Origin: Selenomonadaceae bacterium
GTDB lineage: Bacteria; Bacillota; Negativicutes; Selenomonadales; Selenomonadaceae
DNA length: 64,000 bases
Direction of reading: 5' to 3'
Assembly (NCBI GenBank): GCA_017527075.1
Contig: JAFXQM010000002.1
Location: forward strand, 248,001 to 312,000
The stretch's first letter is position 1. Each line of letters opens with the position of its first letter. A program made the translations under genes and the position numbers. The notes beneath the pieces are model-generated. The model was not told where the DNA came from. It worked only from the letters and a program-made list of their open reading frames with translations, and made no database searches. Positions 1 to 8,176 of this stretch are shown piece by piece.

Positions 1-289
1 CGCTTGAAGCCGTCATGATGTAAACGCCCGCCTCTTGGATGAGCTGAAGACTTTTCGTCCGCGAAATAATTTCCAGCAGGCGGAACGGTTCGACGTTATC
101 GACGGAAATTGAAATCGTTCCTTTGACAGAATCGTCGACTGAGACGTTGAGCCCGCCGGTCTTTGCCACGAGCATAATCGTCGCGCGCAGGTCTGCGTCG
201 TGCACGCTGAGTGTCATGGGCGCGGCCGAGCTTTGTGCGGGCATAAAAAAAATCGCCGAAGCAATGAGCGGCAAAATTTTTTTTAACAA
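1..289 (-). CDS. secretin-like protein (PilQ/GspD type), N-terminal part only
   Basis: Only the first ~96 codons are in the window; the gene runs off the left edge. A TTG start at 289 follows the stop of the preceding gene with a 3-base gap. The translation begins LLKKILPLIASAIFFMPA, a signal peptide, followed by LSVHDADLRATIMLVAK and a segment ending in IISRTKSLQLIQE. The pattern of short beta strands with DLRATI...LLEIISR is that of the secretin and TonB short N-terminal (STN) domain. Known role of the family: outer-membrane ring for type IV pili or type II secretion. The PilP-like gene just upstream supports this. The secretin domain itself is not visible, so the exact subtype is open. Confidence 0.65.
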   Translation of the reverse strand, partial: MLKKILPLIASAIFFMPAQSSAAPMTLSVHDADLRATIMLVAKTGGLNVSVDDSVKGTISISVDNVEPFRLLEIISRTKSLQLIQEAGVYIMTASS

Positions 290-292
290 TCG

Positions 293-880
293 TCACAGCC
301 CCTTCTGAATGAAAATCCGTTCACCGTCCGCAAACGCCACGAAGTCCGGCGTTATGTCCGAAATTTTTTTCCCGTTAATTTCCTCGCCGACGGTCAGGAA
401 GAGAGTTTCTTTGCCGCGCAGGAACATTGCGATTTTATTTTCGCCGCTGATTGCCGTGCCCGTCAAAGTGATTTTTTCTTGCGGCGGAGGCGGAGCGGAA
501 GTTTGCGGCTGAGGCGGAGGCGCGACGGGCGGAATGGGCGGCAGAATAACTTTTGGCGGCGGCGGAGCGGGTTTTGGTTTTTCTTTTCCCGCGAACGGGT
601 CGCCGACGAAGAGTGGGTCAGCGTTTGCGCCGAGGACGAGCGTCACGCCGTCGGGAGATTTTGTCGGCAGATTCACCACGGGAAAATCTTTCGTGGCGGG
701 CGGAATGTCGACGGCAGGCGTCTCTTCGTTCAAGGAAATTTCTTCGCCGACGGAGCTGTCGTCGGTCGCCCAAAAAATCAGCAGGACGATGAAGCACACG
801 CCGAGAGCCGTTGCCCGAATTTTATTTTGCTTGAGCTCGTCGAGTTCGTGCTGCAAAATTTTTTTCAATCCGTCAGGCAT
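293..880 (-). CDS. PilP/GspC-like inner-membrane pilus or secretion assembly protein
   Basis: 195 residues: a short cytoplasmic N-terminus, one membrane segment at about residues 26-40 (ALGVCFIVLLIFWA), a long proline-rich linker (roughly residues 90-140, many PPPP runs) and a small C-terminal domain reading LTGTAISGENKIAMF and ending KGL. The order membrane anchor, proline linker and HR/PilP-type beta domain is that of GspC/PilP, which links the inner-membrane platform to the secretin ring. The secretin-like gene follows immediately, as pilP precedes pilQ in pilus operons. Sequence similarity to named families cannot be tested here, so the call rests on architecture and context. Confidence 0.6.
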   Translation of the reverse strand: MPDGLKKILQHELDELKQNKIRATALGVCFIVLLIFWATDDSSVGEEISLNEETPAVDIPPATKDFPVVNLPTKSPDGVTLVLGANADPLFVGDPFAGKEKPKPAPPPPKVILPPIPPVAPPPQPQTSAPPPPQEKITLTGTAISGENKIAMFLRGKETLFLTVGEEINGKKISDITPDFVAFADGERIFIQKGL

Positions 881-969
881 ATCTTACTCCGAAAATTTTT
901 TCGGCAGTTTATCATACGCTCGCGAACTTTTCAACCGCGAAAGCTTTTAAAAAATTTTTTCGCAAGTAG

Positions 970-997
970 TTGACAGATTAACCACGTTAATGATAAT
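970..997 (+). promoter_or_regulatory. sigma-70 promoter with embedded palindrome, upstream of TRAP operon
   Basis: TTGACA at 970-975 and GATAAT at 992-997 with 16 bases between. The spacer holds a perfect inverted repeat, ATTAACcacGTTAAT at 977-991, a likely repressor site. A second small palindrome, GTTGAATCAAC, lies at 1007-1017. Confidence 0.6.
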
Positions 998-1059
998 ATG
1001 CGCGCAGTTGAATCAACGTCCTATGTTGGTTTAGAAAAGGTAAAGGGTTTCAATCAATT

Positions 1060-1127
1060 GGGAATGAGAAATTAGGAATGAGGAATGAAAAAACAATTCC
1101 TAATTCCTAACTCCTAATTCCTAATTA
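1060..1127. repeat. 7-bp tandem repeat element forming an inverted repeat
   Basis: Left arm of TTAGGAATG-type units, right arm of TTCCTAA/CTCCTAA units, separated by a short A-rich loop. It lies between the promoter and the start of the TRAP binding protein, so a transcript would form a long hairpin in the leader. Confidence 0.75.
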
Positions 1128-1146
1128 AAAGAGGAGGGGAGCTGAT

Positions 1147-2181
1147 TTGAAAATGCCGATGTGGAAAAAAATTCTGATGTCGGTGCTGCTCGTGTGCGGC
1201 ATGCTCGCCGTCAGCGGTTGCGGCGAACAAGCTGCCGACGGTTCGCGCAAGGAGGGCGAGTATCAGAAAATCAAACTCGTCATGAGCGTCAACGGCACGA
1301 ACATTGCCACCGACACTAAAGTTGCCATGAAGTTCGCCGAGCTGATGGAAAAAGAGAGCGGCGGGAATATCACAATCGACGTTTTCCCGAACGACCAGCT
1401 GGCGGGCGGCAACGCCTCGAAGGGTATCGAAATGATTGCGGACGGCGCAGTTGATTTGGCGGCGTACGCGGCGGGCGTCATGGCTGTCATGGATGAACAT
1501 CTTTTGATTGCCACGATTCCTTGGACTTTTAACAACTATCAAGAGGCTCGTGAAATTATCGACACGACGGGCGGCGAGTATTACAAAAAAATTCTCGCGT
1601 CCCAGGGCATGACCTTCCTCGCCTCGGCGCACAACGGTTTCAGACAAATTACCAACGGCAAACACCCGGTGCTTAAGCCCGAAGATGTTGCCGGTCTGAA
1701 AATCCGCGTGCCCGGCGGCGAGGTTTATTTTAAGTTTTGGAGAGCGTTCGGAGCTGACCCCGTGGCAATGAGCTGGTCGGAAGCTTTCACCGCGATTCAG
1801 CAGGGAACGATTGACGGACAGGAAAACGGCTTCTCCGTCACCAACTCCGCCAAAGTCAATGAGATTCAGCAGTACATGACCGTTTGGAATTACACTTACG
1901 AAAATTATCTGTTCGTCGCCAACACAAAGATTTTCGAGAGCCTGGAGCCCAAGACTCAGGAACTTATCCGCGCGAAGGCAAAAGAGGCTTGCGAGTGGGG
2001 GCGCGACTTGGTTGAGAACGACGAAGAAAATCTCCGCAAGAAATTCGAGCAGGGCGGCATGGAAGTCATCGTCCTCACGCCCGAACAGTTGAAACCTTTC
2101 CAAGACAAAGTTCAGGGCGTGCGCCAGGAGCTCATGGAAAAATACGGCGACGAGGCTTGCAAGGCCTTCCGCATGAAGTAA
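1147..2181 (+). CDS. TRAP transporter solute-binding lipoprotein (DctP family)
   Basis: 344 residues. A lipoprotein signal ends in LAVSGC, so the mature protein is probably lipid-anchored on the outer face of the inner membrane. The DctP signature is clear: GLKIRVPGGEVYFKFWRAFG followed by a segment ending IDGQENG. In this family the arginine of KIRVP binds the substrate carboxylate. The start is TTG at 1147, 6-9 bases after GAGGAGGGGA. It is the first gene of a TRAP set with dctQ and dctM directly downstream. Substrate is unknown; the transketolase and dehydrogenase genes that follow suggest a sugar acid or a related carboxylate. Confidence 0.93.
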   Translation: MKMPMWKKILMSVLLVCGMLAVSGCGEQAADGSRKEGEYQKIKLVMSVNGTNIATDTKVAMKFAELMEKESGGNITIDVFPNDQLAGGNASKGIEMIADGAVDLAAYAAGVMAVMDEHLLIATIPWTFNNYQEAREIIDTTGGEYYKKILASQGMTFLASAHNGFRQITNGKHPVLKPEDVAGLKIRVPGGEVYFKFWRAFGADPVAMSWSEAFTAIQQGTIDGQENGFSVTNSAKVNEIQQYMTVWNYTYENYLFVANTKIFESLEPKTQELIRAKAKEACEWGRDLVENDEENLRKKFEQGGMEVIVLTPEQLKPFQDKVQGVRQELMEKYGDEACKAFRMK

Positions 2182-2194
2182 GGGGGCAATCGGT

Positions 2195-2671
2195 ATGAGA
2201 TACATCTTGGGAAAAATCGAAGACATAATCTGCGCGATTTGCCTCATCGTCATGACGGCTCTGACTTTCGCAAACGTCATCGCCCGTTACGTCTTCAGCG
2301 CATCGTTTTCCTTTTCCGAAGAGATAACAACTTATCTTTTCGTTCTGCTGAGTTTAATCGGCTCGGCGGCGGCGGCAAGGCGCAAAGCTCACTTGGGATT
2401 CACCGCGATACTCGACCTGTTCCCCGCGGGACTCAAGCGCGCGATTCAGACGATGAGTTATGCGCTGGCAACTTTTTTCTCTGCGGCACTTTTCTGGTAC
2501 GGCATAAGCATGGTTCAAAGTCAAATCTTCCACGGACAGGTGACGGCGGGCATGCAGTGGCCGGAATGGATTTTCGGCTCGTTCGTCCCGATTGGCGCGT
2601 TCTTCATCACGATTGAATTTCTGTTCATGTTCATCGACACGATAAGCGGCAAGGAGGGCGACGCAAAATGA
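2195..2671 (+). CDS. TRAP transporter small membrane subunit (DctQ family)
   Basis: 158 residues with four predicted membrane segments (about 12-32, 43-63, 85-105 and 128-148) and the family-typical RYVFSASFSFSEEITTYLFV segment. DctQ is the four-helix partner of the large DctM permease. It starts 13 bases after dctP and its stop overlaps the dctM start (ATGA), indicating translational coupling. Confidence 0.93.
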   Translation: MRYILGKIEDIICAICLIVMTALTFANVIARYVFSASFSFSEEITTYLFVLLSLIGSAAAARRKAHLGFTAILDLFPAGLKRAIQTMSYALATFFSAALFWYGISMVQSQIFHGQVTAGMQWPEWIFGSFVPIGAFFITIEFLFMFIDTISGKEGDAK

Positions 2672-3951
2672 TTGGTCCCGTAATTTTTCTGAGCTTTGCG
2701 ATCTTCCTCTTGGTCGGCACACCGATTGCAATTTGCCTCGGCGTGTCCAGCGTCTTCGGCATGTTAATCGACGGCGCGGGGCGTCCGCTCGATACAATCA
2801 TGACAATGTTGCCGCGTATCTTCTCTTCGGCGACGAGTAAGTTTGTTCTGCTGGCGGTTCCGTTCTTCATCCTCGGCGGCAACGTCATGGAGAAGGCGGG
2901 CATTTCCGAACGCCTGATTAACTTCGCGCAAAGTTGCGTCGGTCATCTGCGCGGCGGTCTGATTGTCGTCATGGTTTCGGTCGCGTGCTTCTTCGCGGCG
3001 ATATCCGGTTCGGGTCCCGCGACGGTCGCGGCTCTCGGCATGATTCTTATCCCCGCCATGGTCAAGGTCGGTTATCCGCCCGCGTTCAGTGCGGCGTTGA
3101 TGGCGGCGGCGGGCGCGACGGGCATCGTTATTCCCCCGTCGATAACGTTCGTCGTTTACGGCTCGGTCGCCGACACTTCTATCGGCAAGCTGTTCCTTTC
3201 CGGTATCGTCCCCGGCGCCATGATTGGTATCGCGCTGATTATCGTGGCAATGTGGACGACGCGCAATTTGAAAATCGAACTCCTGCCCAAAGCCAGCTCC
3301 GCCGAACGTTGGAAATCTTTTAAGGAAGCGTTCTGGGGTTTGCTCATGCCGGGCATTATCCTCGGCGGAATTTACGGCGGCATTTTCACCCCGACTGAAG
3401 CGGCTGCCGCCTCCGCGGTTTACGGTTTGTTCGTCGGATTCTTCATCTACCGCACGCTCAAGCTCAAAGACCTCTACGAAATTTTCGTCAACTCCACGAC
3501 GACCACGGCGGTTGTCATGTTCATCACTGCGACGGCGAGTCTGTTCGCTTACATCCTCACCCGCGCCCGCCTCGACTTGGCAATCAGCGACGGCTTGATT
3601 GAAATCACGGGCGGCAATTACATTATGTTCCTGCTCATCGCCAACATCATTTTCCTCATTGCCGGCTGCTTCATGGACGCAACGTCCGCCGTCTTGATTT
3701 TCACGCCGCTGTTCCTGCCCGTCGCCCTCAGCCTCGGCATCGACCCGATTCACTTCGGCGCGGTCATGGTTCTGAACTTGTCAATCGGTCTGGTCACACC
3801 ACCTGTCGGCATAAACTTGTTCGTCGGGTGCGGTATCGCCGACGTTTCACTAAAAGATATTTCCGTGGCGGTCATTCCGCTGATTATCGCTTGCCTTGTT
3901 GTCTTGTTGCTGGTAACATACATTCCGCAACTCCCGCTGCTCTTCGTGTAG
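2668..3951 (+). CDS. TRAP transporter large permease (DctM family)
   Basis: 427 residues, nearly all membrane helices, the usual length for DctM. Family features seen include SGSGPATVAALGMILIPAMV near residues 112-131, GATGIVIPPSITFVVYGSVA and VTPPVGINLFVG close to the C-terminus. DctM is the sodium- or proton-driven transport channel of TRAP systems. Translationally coupled to dctQ by a 4-base overlap. Confidence 0.95.
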   Translation: MIGPVIFLSFAIFLLVGTPIAICLGVSSVFGMLIDGAGRPLDTIMTMLPRIFSSATSKFVLLAVPFFILGGNVMEKAGISERLINFAQSCVGHLRGGLIVVMVSVACFFAAISGSGPATVAALGMILIPAMVKVGYPPAFSAALMAAAGATGIVIPPSITFVVYGSVADTSIGKLFLSGIVPGAMIGIALIIVAMWTTRNLKIELLPKASSAERWKSFKEAFWGLLMPGIILGGIYGGIFTPTEAAAASAVYGLFVGFFIYRTLKLKDLYEIFVNSTTTTAVVMFITATASLFAYILTRARLDLAISDGLIEITGGNYIMFLLIANIIFLIAGCFMDATSAVLIFTPLFLPVALSLGIDPIHFGAVMVLNLSIGLVTPPVGINLFVGCGIADVSLKDISVAVIPLIIACLVVLLLVTYIPQLPLLFV

Positions 3952-3984
3952 CGCGGAGAAAAAATTTTGCGGAGGTAATTCCCC

Positions 3985-4695
3985 ATGAAAAAAACTTTGG
4001 CTCTGCTCATGCTGGCGGCAATGATTCTGTCGACGGGCTGCGGCAATCAAGCTCAGGACGCCGCCAAAGACGCTCAGCAAAAAGTGGAGCAGAAGGCCGG
4101 CGAGGCAAAGGACGCGGCTAACAAGGCTGCCGACGAGGCGTCAAAGAAAGCTGACGAGATGAAAGCCGACGCCGACAAGATGGCAAGCGACATGAAAGAC
4201 GCCGCGAATCAAGCCGCCGACGACGCGTCAAAGAAAGTCGACGAGGCGAAAGACGCCGCGAATCAAGCTGCCGACGACGCTGCCGCCAAAGTCGACGAGA
4301 TGGCAAACGACATGACGAGCATGATGAACGAACGCGCCATTGCACTCGGCGGTGTGATGCCGGGCACTTCAGTCGACGATTTGAAGGCAAAGTTCGGCGA
4401 GGCGATTTCGGTCGAAGGCAACACCATGACTTTTGCTGACGGGCTCAAGGTAGTGCTCGACGAGGCAAAGAAAGTTAAATCCATTTCCACCACGGCGAAC
4501 GCCTTCGACACGCCCGAAGGTGTTTACGTCGGCGCGAGTGAGTATTCCCTTAACGATTACTGCGGACCCGCCGATAACGTTCGCGTCGCAAACGGCGTTG
4601 CGGAGTATGAGTACAACAGCGGCGATAAAAAATCCGTCGTCGTTTACAAGGCGCAGGACGGAGTCATCACCGAGATAATCTGCTCGCTCAAGTGA
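3985..4695 (+). CDS. lipoprotein with alanine-rich coiled-coil repeats and SmpA/BamE-like domain
   Basis: 236 residues. The lipobox is LSTGC. Residues ~25-110 form a highly charged, alanine-rich helix built from repeated units (KDAANQAADDASKKVDEA and variants) with an 11-residue LEA-like or coiled-coil rhythm. The rest contains VMPGTSVDDLKAKFG and YVGASEYSLNDYCGPAD, the two-fold helix-turn pattern seen in SmpA/BamE and related lipoprotein domains. It starts after GGAGGTAATTCCCC, 33 bases past dctM. The next gene is a shorter paralogue. Function unknown; an envelope role, perhaps spanning the periplasm, is inference. Confidence 0.7.
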   Translation: MKKTLALLMLAAMILSTGCGNQAQDAAKDAQQKVEQKAGEAKDAANKAADEASKKADEMKADADKMASDMKDAANQAADDASKKVDEAKDAANQAADDAAAKVDEMANDMTSMMNERAIALGGVMPGTSVDDLKAKFGEAISVEGNTMTFADGLKVVLDEAKKVKSISTTANAFDTPEGVYVGASEYSLNDYCGPADNVRVANGVAEYEYNSGDKKSVVVYKAQDGVITEIICSLK

Positions 4696-4705
4696 GGCTG
4701 TCGTC

Positions 4706-5266
4706 ATGAAAAAAGTTTTAACGGTATTGATGTTGGCGGCAATGGTTTTGTCGGTCGGCTGCGGCAACAAAGTCGAAGAGGCAAAGCAAGAAGCGGCGTC
4801 CGAAGTTCAGGAGGCTGCGGCTGATGTGAAAGACGCGGCGGCCAAAGTTGAGCAGAAGGCGGCTCAAGTCACGGGCAACGCGCCTGCGACGACCGTCGAC
4901 GAAAAATTTTCGCTGGGCGGAATTTCGCCGGGCATGAGCGTTGAAGAGGCTGAAAAAATTCTCGGCACGCCCACCGCTCAACTTGACGACGACGAATTCA
5001 CCTTCGCCAACGGTCTGACGGTCGACGTGGAAATGAATGCCGTCGAAGAAATTAAAATCCGTCAGGCGGGCGTCAAAACCGGAGCGGGCGTCGAAGTCGG
5101 AATGACTGAACAAAATATGATTGACGCTTACGGCCCCGCCGATGTCACGGAAAATGATGACGGCGTTGTCGAACACAAATATTACAGCGGCGACAGACGT
5201 ATCAAACTGAAATTCGACGTGAGCAACGGCACAATTGTCGAAATCAAATGTTCACTCAGGGATTAG
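4706..5266 (+). CDS. lipoprotein, paralogue of the preceding gene, SmpA/BamE-like
   Basis: 186 residues with lipobox LSVGC, a short charged alanine-rich helix (residues ~22-55) and then the same domain as its neighbour: ISPGMSVEEAEKILGTP, later VGMTEQNMIDAYGPADV and YYSGDRRIKLKF. The signal peptides of both genes are almost the same at residue and base level, so this is a tandem duplication with expansion or loss of the helical repeats. The gap between them is only 10 bases. Its stop codon lies inside the 7-bp repeat element that follows. Confidence 0.7.
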   Translation: MKKVLTVLMLAAMVLSVGCGNKVEEAKQEAASEVQEAAADVKDAAAKVEQKAAQVTGNAPATTVDEKFSLGGISPGMSVEEAEKILGTPTAQLDDDEFTFANGLTVDVEMNAVEEIKIRQAGVKTGAGVEVGMTEQNMIDAYGPADVTENDDGVVEHKYYSGDRRIKLKFDVSNGTIVEIKCSLRD

Positions 5267-5326
5267 GGATTAGGGAGCAGGGAGTAAAATTTTCAACTCC
5301 TAACTCCTAACCCCTAACTCCTAACT
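5260..5326. repeat. 7-bp tandem repeat element (inverted arms)
   Basis: GGGATTA units on the left and CTCCTAA units on the right. It contains the stop codon of the lipoprotein gene and lies just before the transketolase ribosome site. Confidence 0.75.
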
Positions 5327-5346
5327 GAAAAAGGGAGGTTTAATCC

Positions 5347-6177
5347 ATGAAGAAAAGGTCAGTCGAGGAACTCAAGGAGATTGCAAAGGATTTGCGCAAG
5401 AAAGTCGTGACGATGATCTATGAGGCGCAGTCGGGACACCCCGGCGGCTCGCTCAGCGCGGCGGACTTCGTGACGGCCTGCTACTTCCGCGAAATGAACG
5501 TCGACCCGAAAAATCCGAAATGGGAGGGACGCGACCGCTTCGTCCTGTCGAAAGGTCACGTTTGCCCGATTCAATACGCCGCACTCGGCACGCTCGGCTT
5601 CTTCCCCGAAGAAACGCTCCACACGCTCCGTCAGGAAGGCTCGCCGCTCCAAGGTCACCCGAATCATCACTGCCCCGGCATCGAAATTCCCACGGGCTCG
5701 CTCGGTCAAGGTTTCGCCTGCGCTGTCGGCATGGCAATCGGTCTCAAGATTGATAAGAGTGCGTCGCGCGTCTTCACGGTGCTCGGCGACGGCGAGTGCC
5801 AAGAGGGCGAAGTCTGGGAGGCTGCCGCCACCGCCAACAAATATCAGCTGGACAATCTTATCGCGTTCGTCGACGTGAACAATCTGCAAATCGACGGCAC
5901 GACGGATGAAGTCATGCCCAACCTCGACCTCGGCGAAAAGTTCAAAGCTTTCGGCTGGGAAGTTTACAACATCGACGGCAACGACATGGGACAAATCGTC
6001 CGCACGCTCGACACAATCAAAATGCACAGCCACGACCACAAACCCAAATGCATTATCGGGCAGACGACCAAGGGCAAGGGCGTTTCTTACATGGAGAACG
6101 TCGGCAGCTGGCACGGCGTCGCCCCGAACAAAGAGGAATGGGAGCAGGCAATGAAAGATCTTGAGGAGGGTTTTTGA
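5347..6177 (+). CDS. transketolase N-terminal subunit (thiamine-diphosphate domain)
   Basis: 276 residues, the typical size of the N-terminal half of a split transketolase. The thiamine-diphosphate signature is present: GDGECQEGEVWEAA about residues 147-160 and DVNNLQIDG, with substrate-binding SGHPGGSLS near residue 28 and HP at GHPNHH. Start after GGGAGG. Split transketolases transfer a ketol group between sugar phosphates. The C-terminal subunit follows, and the TRAP genes upstream suggest a dedicated catabolic route rather than the housekeeping pentose pathway (inference). Confidence 0.95.
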   Translation: MKKRSVEELKEIAKDLRKKVVTMIYEAQSGHPGGSLSAADFVTACYFREMNVDPKNPKWEGRDRFVLSKGHVCPIQYAALGTLGFFPEETLHTLRQEGSPLQGHPNHHCPGIEIPTGSLGQGFACAVGMAIGLKIDKSASRVFTVLGDGECQEGEVWEAAATANKYQLDNLIAFVDVNNLQIDGTTDEVMPNLDLGEKFKAFGWEVYNIDGNDMGQIVRTLDTIKMHSHDHKPKCIIGQTTKGKGVSYMENVGSWHGVAPNKEEWEQAMKDLEEGF

Positions 6178-6228
6178 CAATTAGGAATTAGGAATGAGGA
6201 ATGAAAACCCTAGTCCCTAATCCCTAAG
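6178..6228. repeat. 7-bp tandem repeat element
   Basis: TTAGGAA/TGAGGAA units then TAGTCCC/TAATCCC units, between the two transketolase subunit genes. Confidence 0.7.
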
Positions 6229-6250
6229 CGACTGAAAGGAGCGTAACAAT

Positions 6251-7174
6251 ATGGAAAAAAAGGCAACTCGTAACGGCTTCGGCGAGGAAATGGTTCTCCT
6301 CGGCAACGAAAATAAAAATATCTTCATCGTCGACGCGGATATCGGCAAATCCTGCAGAACCGACGGCTTCACCAAAGCTCACCCCGACCAGCACATCAAC
6401 GTGGGCATCGCCGAACAGAACGCGGCGGGTGTCGCGGCGGGCATGGCGACCACCGGCAAAATCCCGTTCGTCGTCACCTACGCCGTCTTCGGCTCGCTGC
6501 GCATGTGCGAAATGATTCGTCAGGAAATTGCTTACCCGCGCCTCAATGTCAAAATCGCTTGCTCGCACGGCGGCTTCACGCCCGCAAACGACGGCGCAAG
6601 TCATCAGGCAATCGAAGACATGGGCGTCATGCGCACCATCCCGAACATGGTCGTTATCATGCCCGCGGATTATTGGGCGGCTCGCAAACTCACCCGCGCC
6701 ATCGCCGAGTATGACGGCCCCGCGTTCATCCGCTTCACCCGCGACGCCATTCCGATTATCTACGACGAGAACACCGAGTTCACTATCGGCAAAGCGCACA
6801 TCGCCCGCGAAGGCTCCGACATTGCCATCATTGCCAACGGCGACATGGTTTGTTACGGACTCGACGCCGCCGCCAAGCTCGCTGAAGAAGGCATCAGCGC
6901 AAAGGTCGTCGACATGCACACGATTAAGCCGCTCGACGTTGACGCCGTCAAAGACTGCATTGACAAAATCGGAAAGATAATCACGATTGAAGACCACAAC
7001 ATCATTAACGGGCTCGGCTCGGCTGTGTGCGAAGTCGTGGCGGAGGCCGGCAAAGGCAAAGTCAAACGCTTCGGCATTCAAGACCAATTCGGCGAGTCGG
7101 CTCCTTATCACCGCCTGCTGGAGAAAAACGGTATCACCGTCGACGCAATCGTCGCCGCCGCCAAAAATTTCTGA
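6251..7174 (+). CDS. transketolase C-terminal subunit (pyrimidine-binding plus C-terminal domains)
   Basis: 307 residues. It has the pyrimidine-binding domain with the catalytic-glutamate motif VGIAEQNAAGVAAGMA (about residues 52-67), CSHGGFTPANDGASHQ and the C-terminal domain beginning near SDIAIIANGDMV. It pairs with the N-terminal subunit to make a full transketolase. Start after GAAAGGAGCG. The two subunit genes are separated only by a 7-bp repeat element. Confidence 0.95.
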   Translation: MEKKATRNGFGEEMVLLGNENKNIFIVDADIGKSCRTDGFTKAHPDQHINVGIAEQNAAGVAAGMATTGKIPFVVTYAVFGSLRMCEMIRQEIAYPRLNVKIACSHGGFTPANDGASHQAIEDMGVMRTIPNMVVIMPADYWAARKLTRAIAEYDGPAFIRFTRDAIPIIYDENTEFTIGKAHIAREGSDIAIIANGDMVCYGLDAAAKLAEEGISAKVVDMHTIKPLDVDAVKDCIDKIGKIITIEDHNIINGLGSAVCEVVAEAGKGKVKRFGIQDQFGESAPYHRLLEKNGITVDAIVAAAKNF

Positions 7175-7183
7175 CACACGCGG

Positions 7184-7249
7184 GGCTGGCGGTTAGCGGT
7201 TAGCTGTTAGATTTTTTTTCTAACCGCTAACAGCCAACAGCTATTAGCT
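7184..7249. repeat. 7-bp repeat element forming a hairpin with T-rich loop
   Basis: GGTTAGC/GTTAGC units followed by eight T and then CTAACCG/CTAACAG units. The arms are complementary, so a strong stem is possible; it could act as a terminator or processing site between transketolase and the dehydrogenase gene. Confidence 0.65.
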
Positions 7250-7315
7250 GAATTTTGACGGCTCCAAGCGAGTTTTCCACAACGCATTAACATAAATTTT
7301 TTGGAGGTAATACAA

Positions 7316-8080
7316 ATGTTTGATTTTAAAGACCAAGTCGTCATCGTCACGGGCAGCGGCTCGAAACGCGGTATCGGTCGCGGCATTGCCAACATGTTCG
7401 CTGAGGCGGGCGCGCAAGTCATCATCGCCGACATGAACGAGCAGGGCTGCAAGGACACCGTCGCCGAGATTAAGGCGGCCGGTTACAAGGCCGACGGATT
7501 CGTGCTCAACATCGCCGACGAAGAAAGCGTCAACGCGTTCGTCAAGAACGTCAAAGACAAATACGGCAAAATCGACGTCTTGGTCAACAACGCCGGCATC
7601 ACCCAGCGCGTCACCGTCCACGACATGACCCTCGCCGACATGAAGAGAATTTTCACCGTCAACATGTTCGGCACGTTCCTCATCACCAAAGCGGTCGTCG
7701 AAGTCATGAAGGAAAGAAAGTACGGGCGTATCGTCAGCCTGTCCTCCGTCTCTGCAAAGCGCGGCGGCGGCGTCTTCGGCGGTGCTCATTACAGCGCGTC
7801 GAAAGCTGCGCTCCTGGGCTTCAGCAAAAACTTGGCTCGCGAAGTCGCCGAGTACGGAATCACCGTCAACTGCGTCTGCCCCGGCGCGATTAACACCGAC
7901 ATCCGCAAGAACATGAACGGCACCGAAGAGGACGACATCAAACTCGCGCAGGAAATCCCGATGAAACGTATCGGCGAAGTTTTCGAAGTCGCGGGCCCGA
8001 TTGTCTTCCTCGCCTCCAAAGAAGCCGGTTACATCACGGGCGAAGACATCGACATCAACGGCGGCTCCCACATGGATTGA
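7316..8080 (+). CDS. short-chain dehydrogenase/reductase (SDR)
   Basis: 254 residues from ATG 7316, preceded by TTGGAGGTAATACAA. Classical SDR features: glycine motif TGSGSKRGIGRGIA, NNAG at VLVNNAGITQ, and catalytic Ser-Tyr-Lys in SLSSVSAKRGGGVFGGAHYS followed by ASK. The C-terminus ends TGEDIDINGGSHMD. It is 116 bases behind the transketolase genes on the same strand, probably the oxidoreductase step of the same pathway. Substrate cannot be read from sequence; FabG-like dehydrogenases of sugar alcohols or keto-acids are candidates. A separate FabG lies at 29851, so fatty acid synthesis is less likely here. Confidence 0.9.
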   Translation: MFDFKDQVVIVTGSGSKRGIGRGIANMFAEAGAQVIIADMNEQGCKDTVAEIKAAGYKADGFVLNIADEESVNAFVKNVKDKYGKIDVLVNNAGITQRVTVHDMTLADMKRIFTVNMFGTFLITKAVVEVMKERKYGRIVSLSSVSAKRGGGVFGGAHYSASKAALLGFSKNLAREVAEYGITVNCVCPGAINTDIRKNMNGTEEDDIKLAQEIPMKRIGEVFEVAGPIVFLASKEAGYITGEDIDINGGSHMD

Positions 8081-8082
8081 TT

Positions 8083-8157
8083 GGGAATTAGGAGTTAGGA
8101 ATTAGAAATTAGGAATGGGGAATGAGGAGGGAAATTTCTTCATTCCCCAATTCTTTT
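8083..8157. repeat. 7-bp tandem repeat element
   Basis: GGAATTA/GGAGTTA units followed by ATTCCCC. Located between the SDR gene and the next gene's GAGGAG site. Confidence 0.7.
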
Positions 8158-8176
8158 AACCGAGGAGTTGATTCAT

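Noticed and set aside
1114..2280. 388-residue open frame on the minus strand
   Set aside because: Antisense shadow of the TRAP binding-protein gene; the plus-strand product has clear family motifs and a lipobox. Long antisense frames are common here because of codon use.
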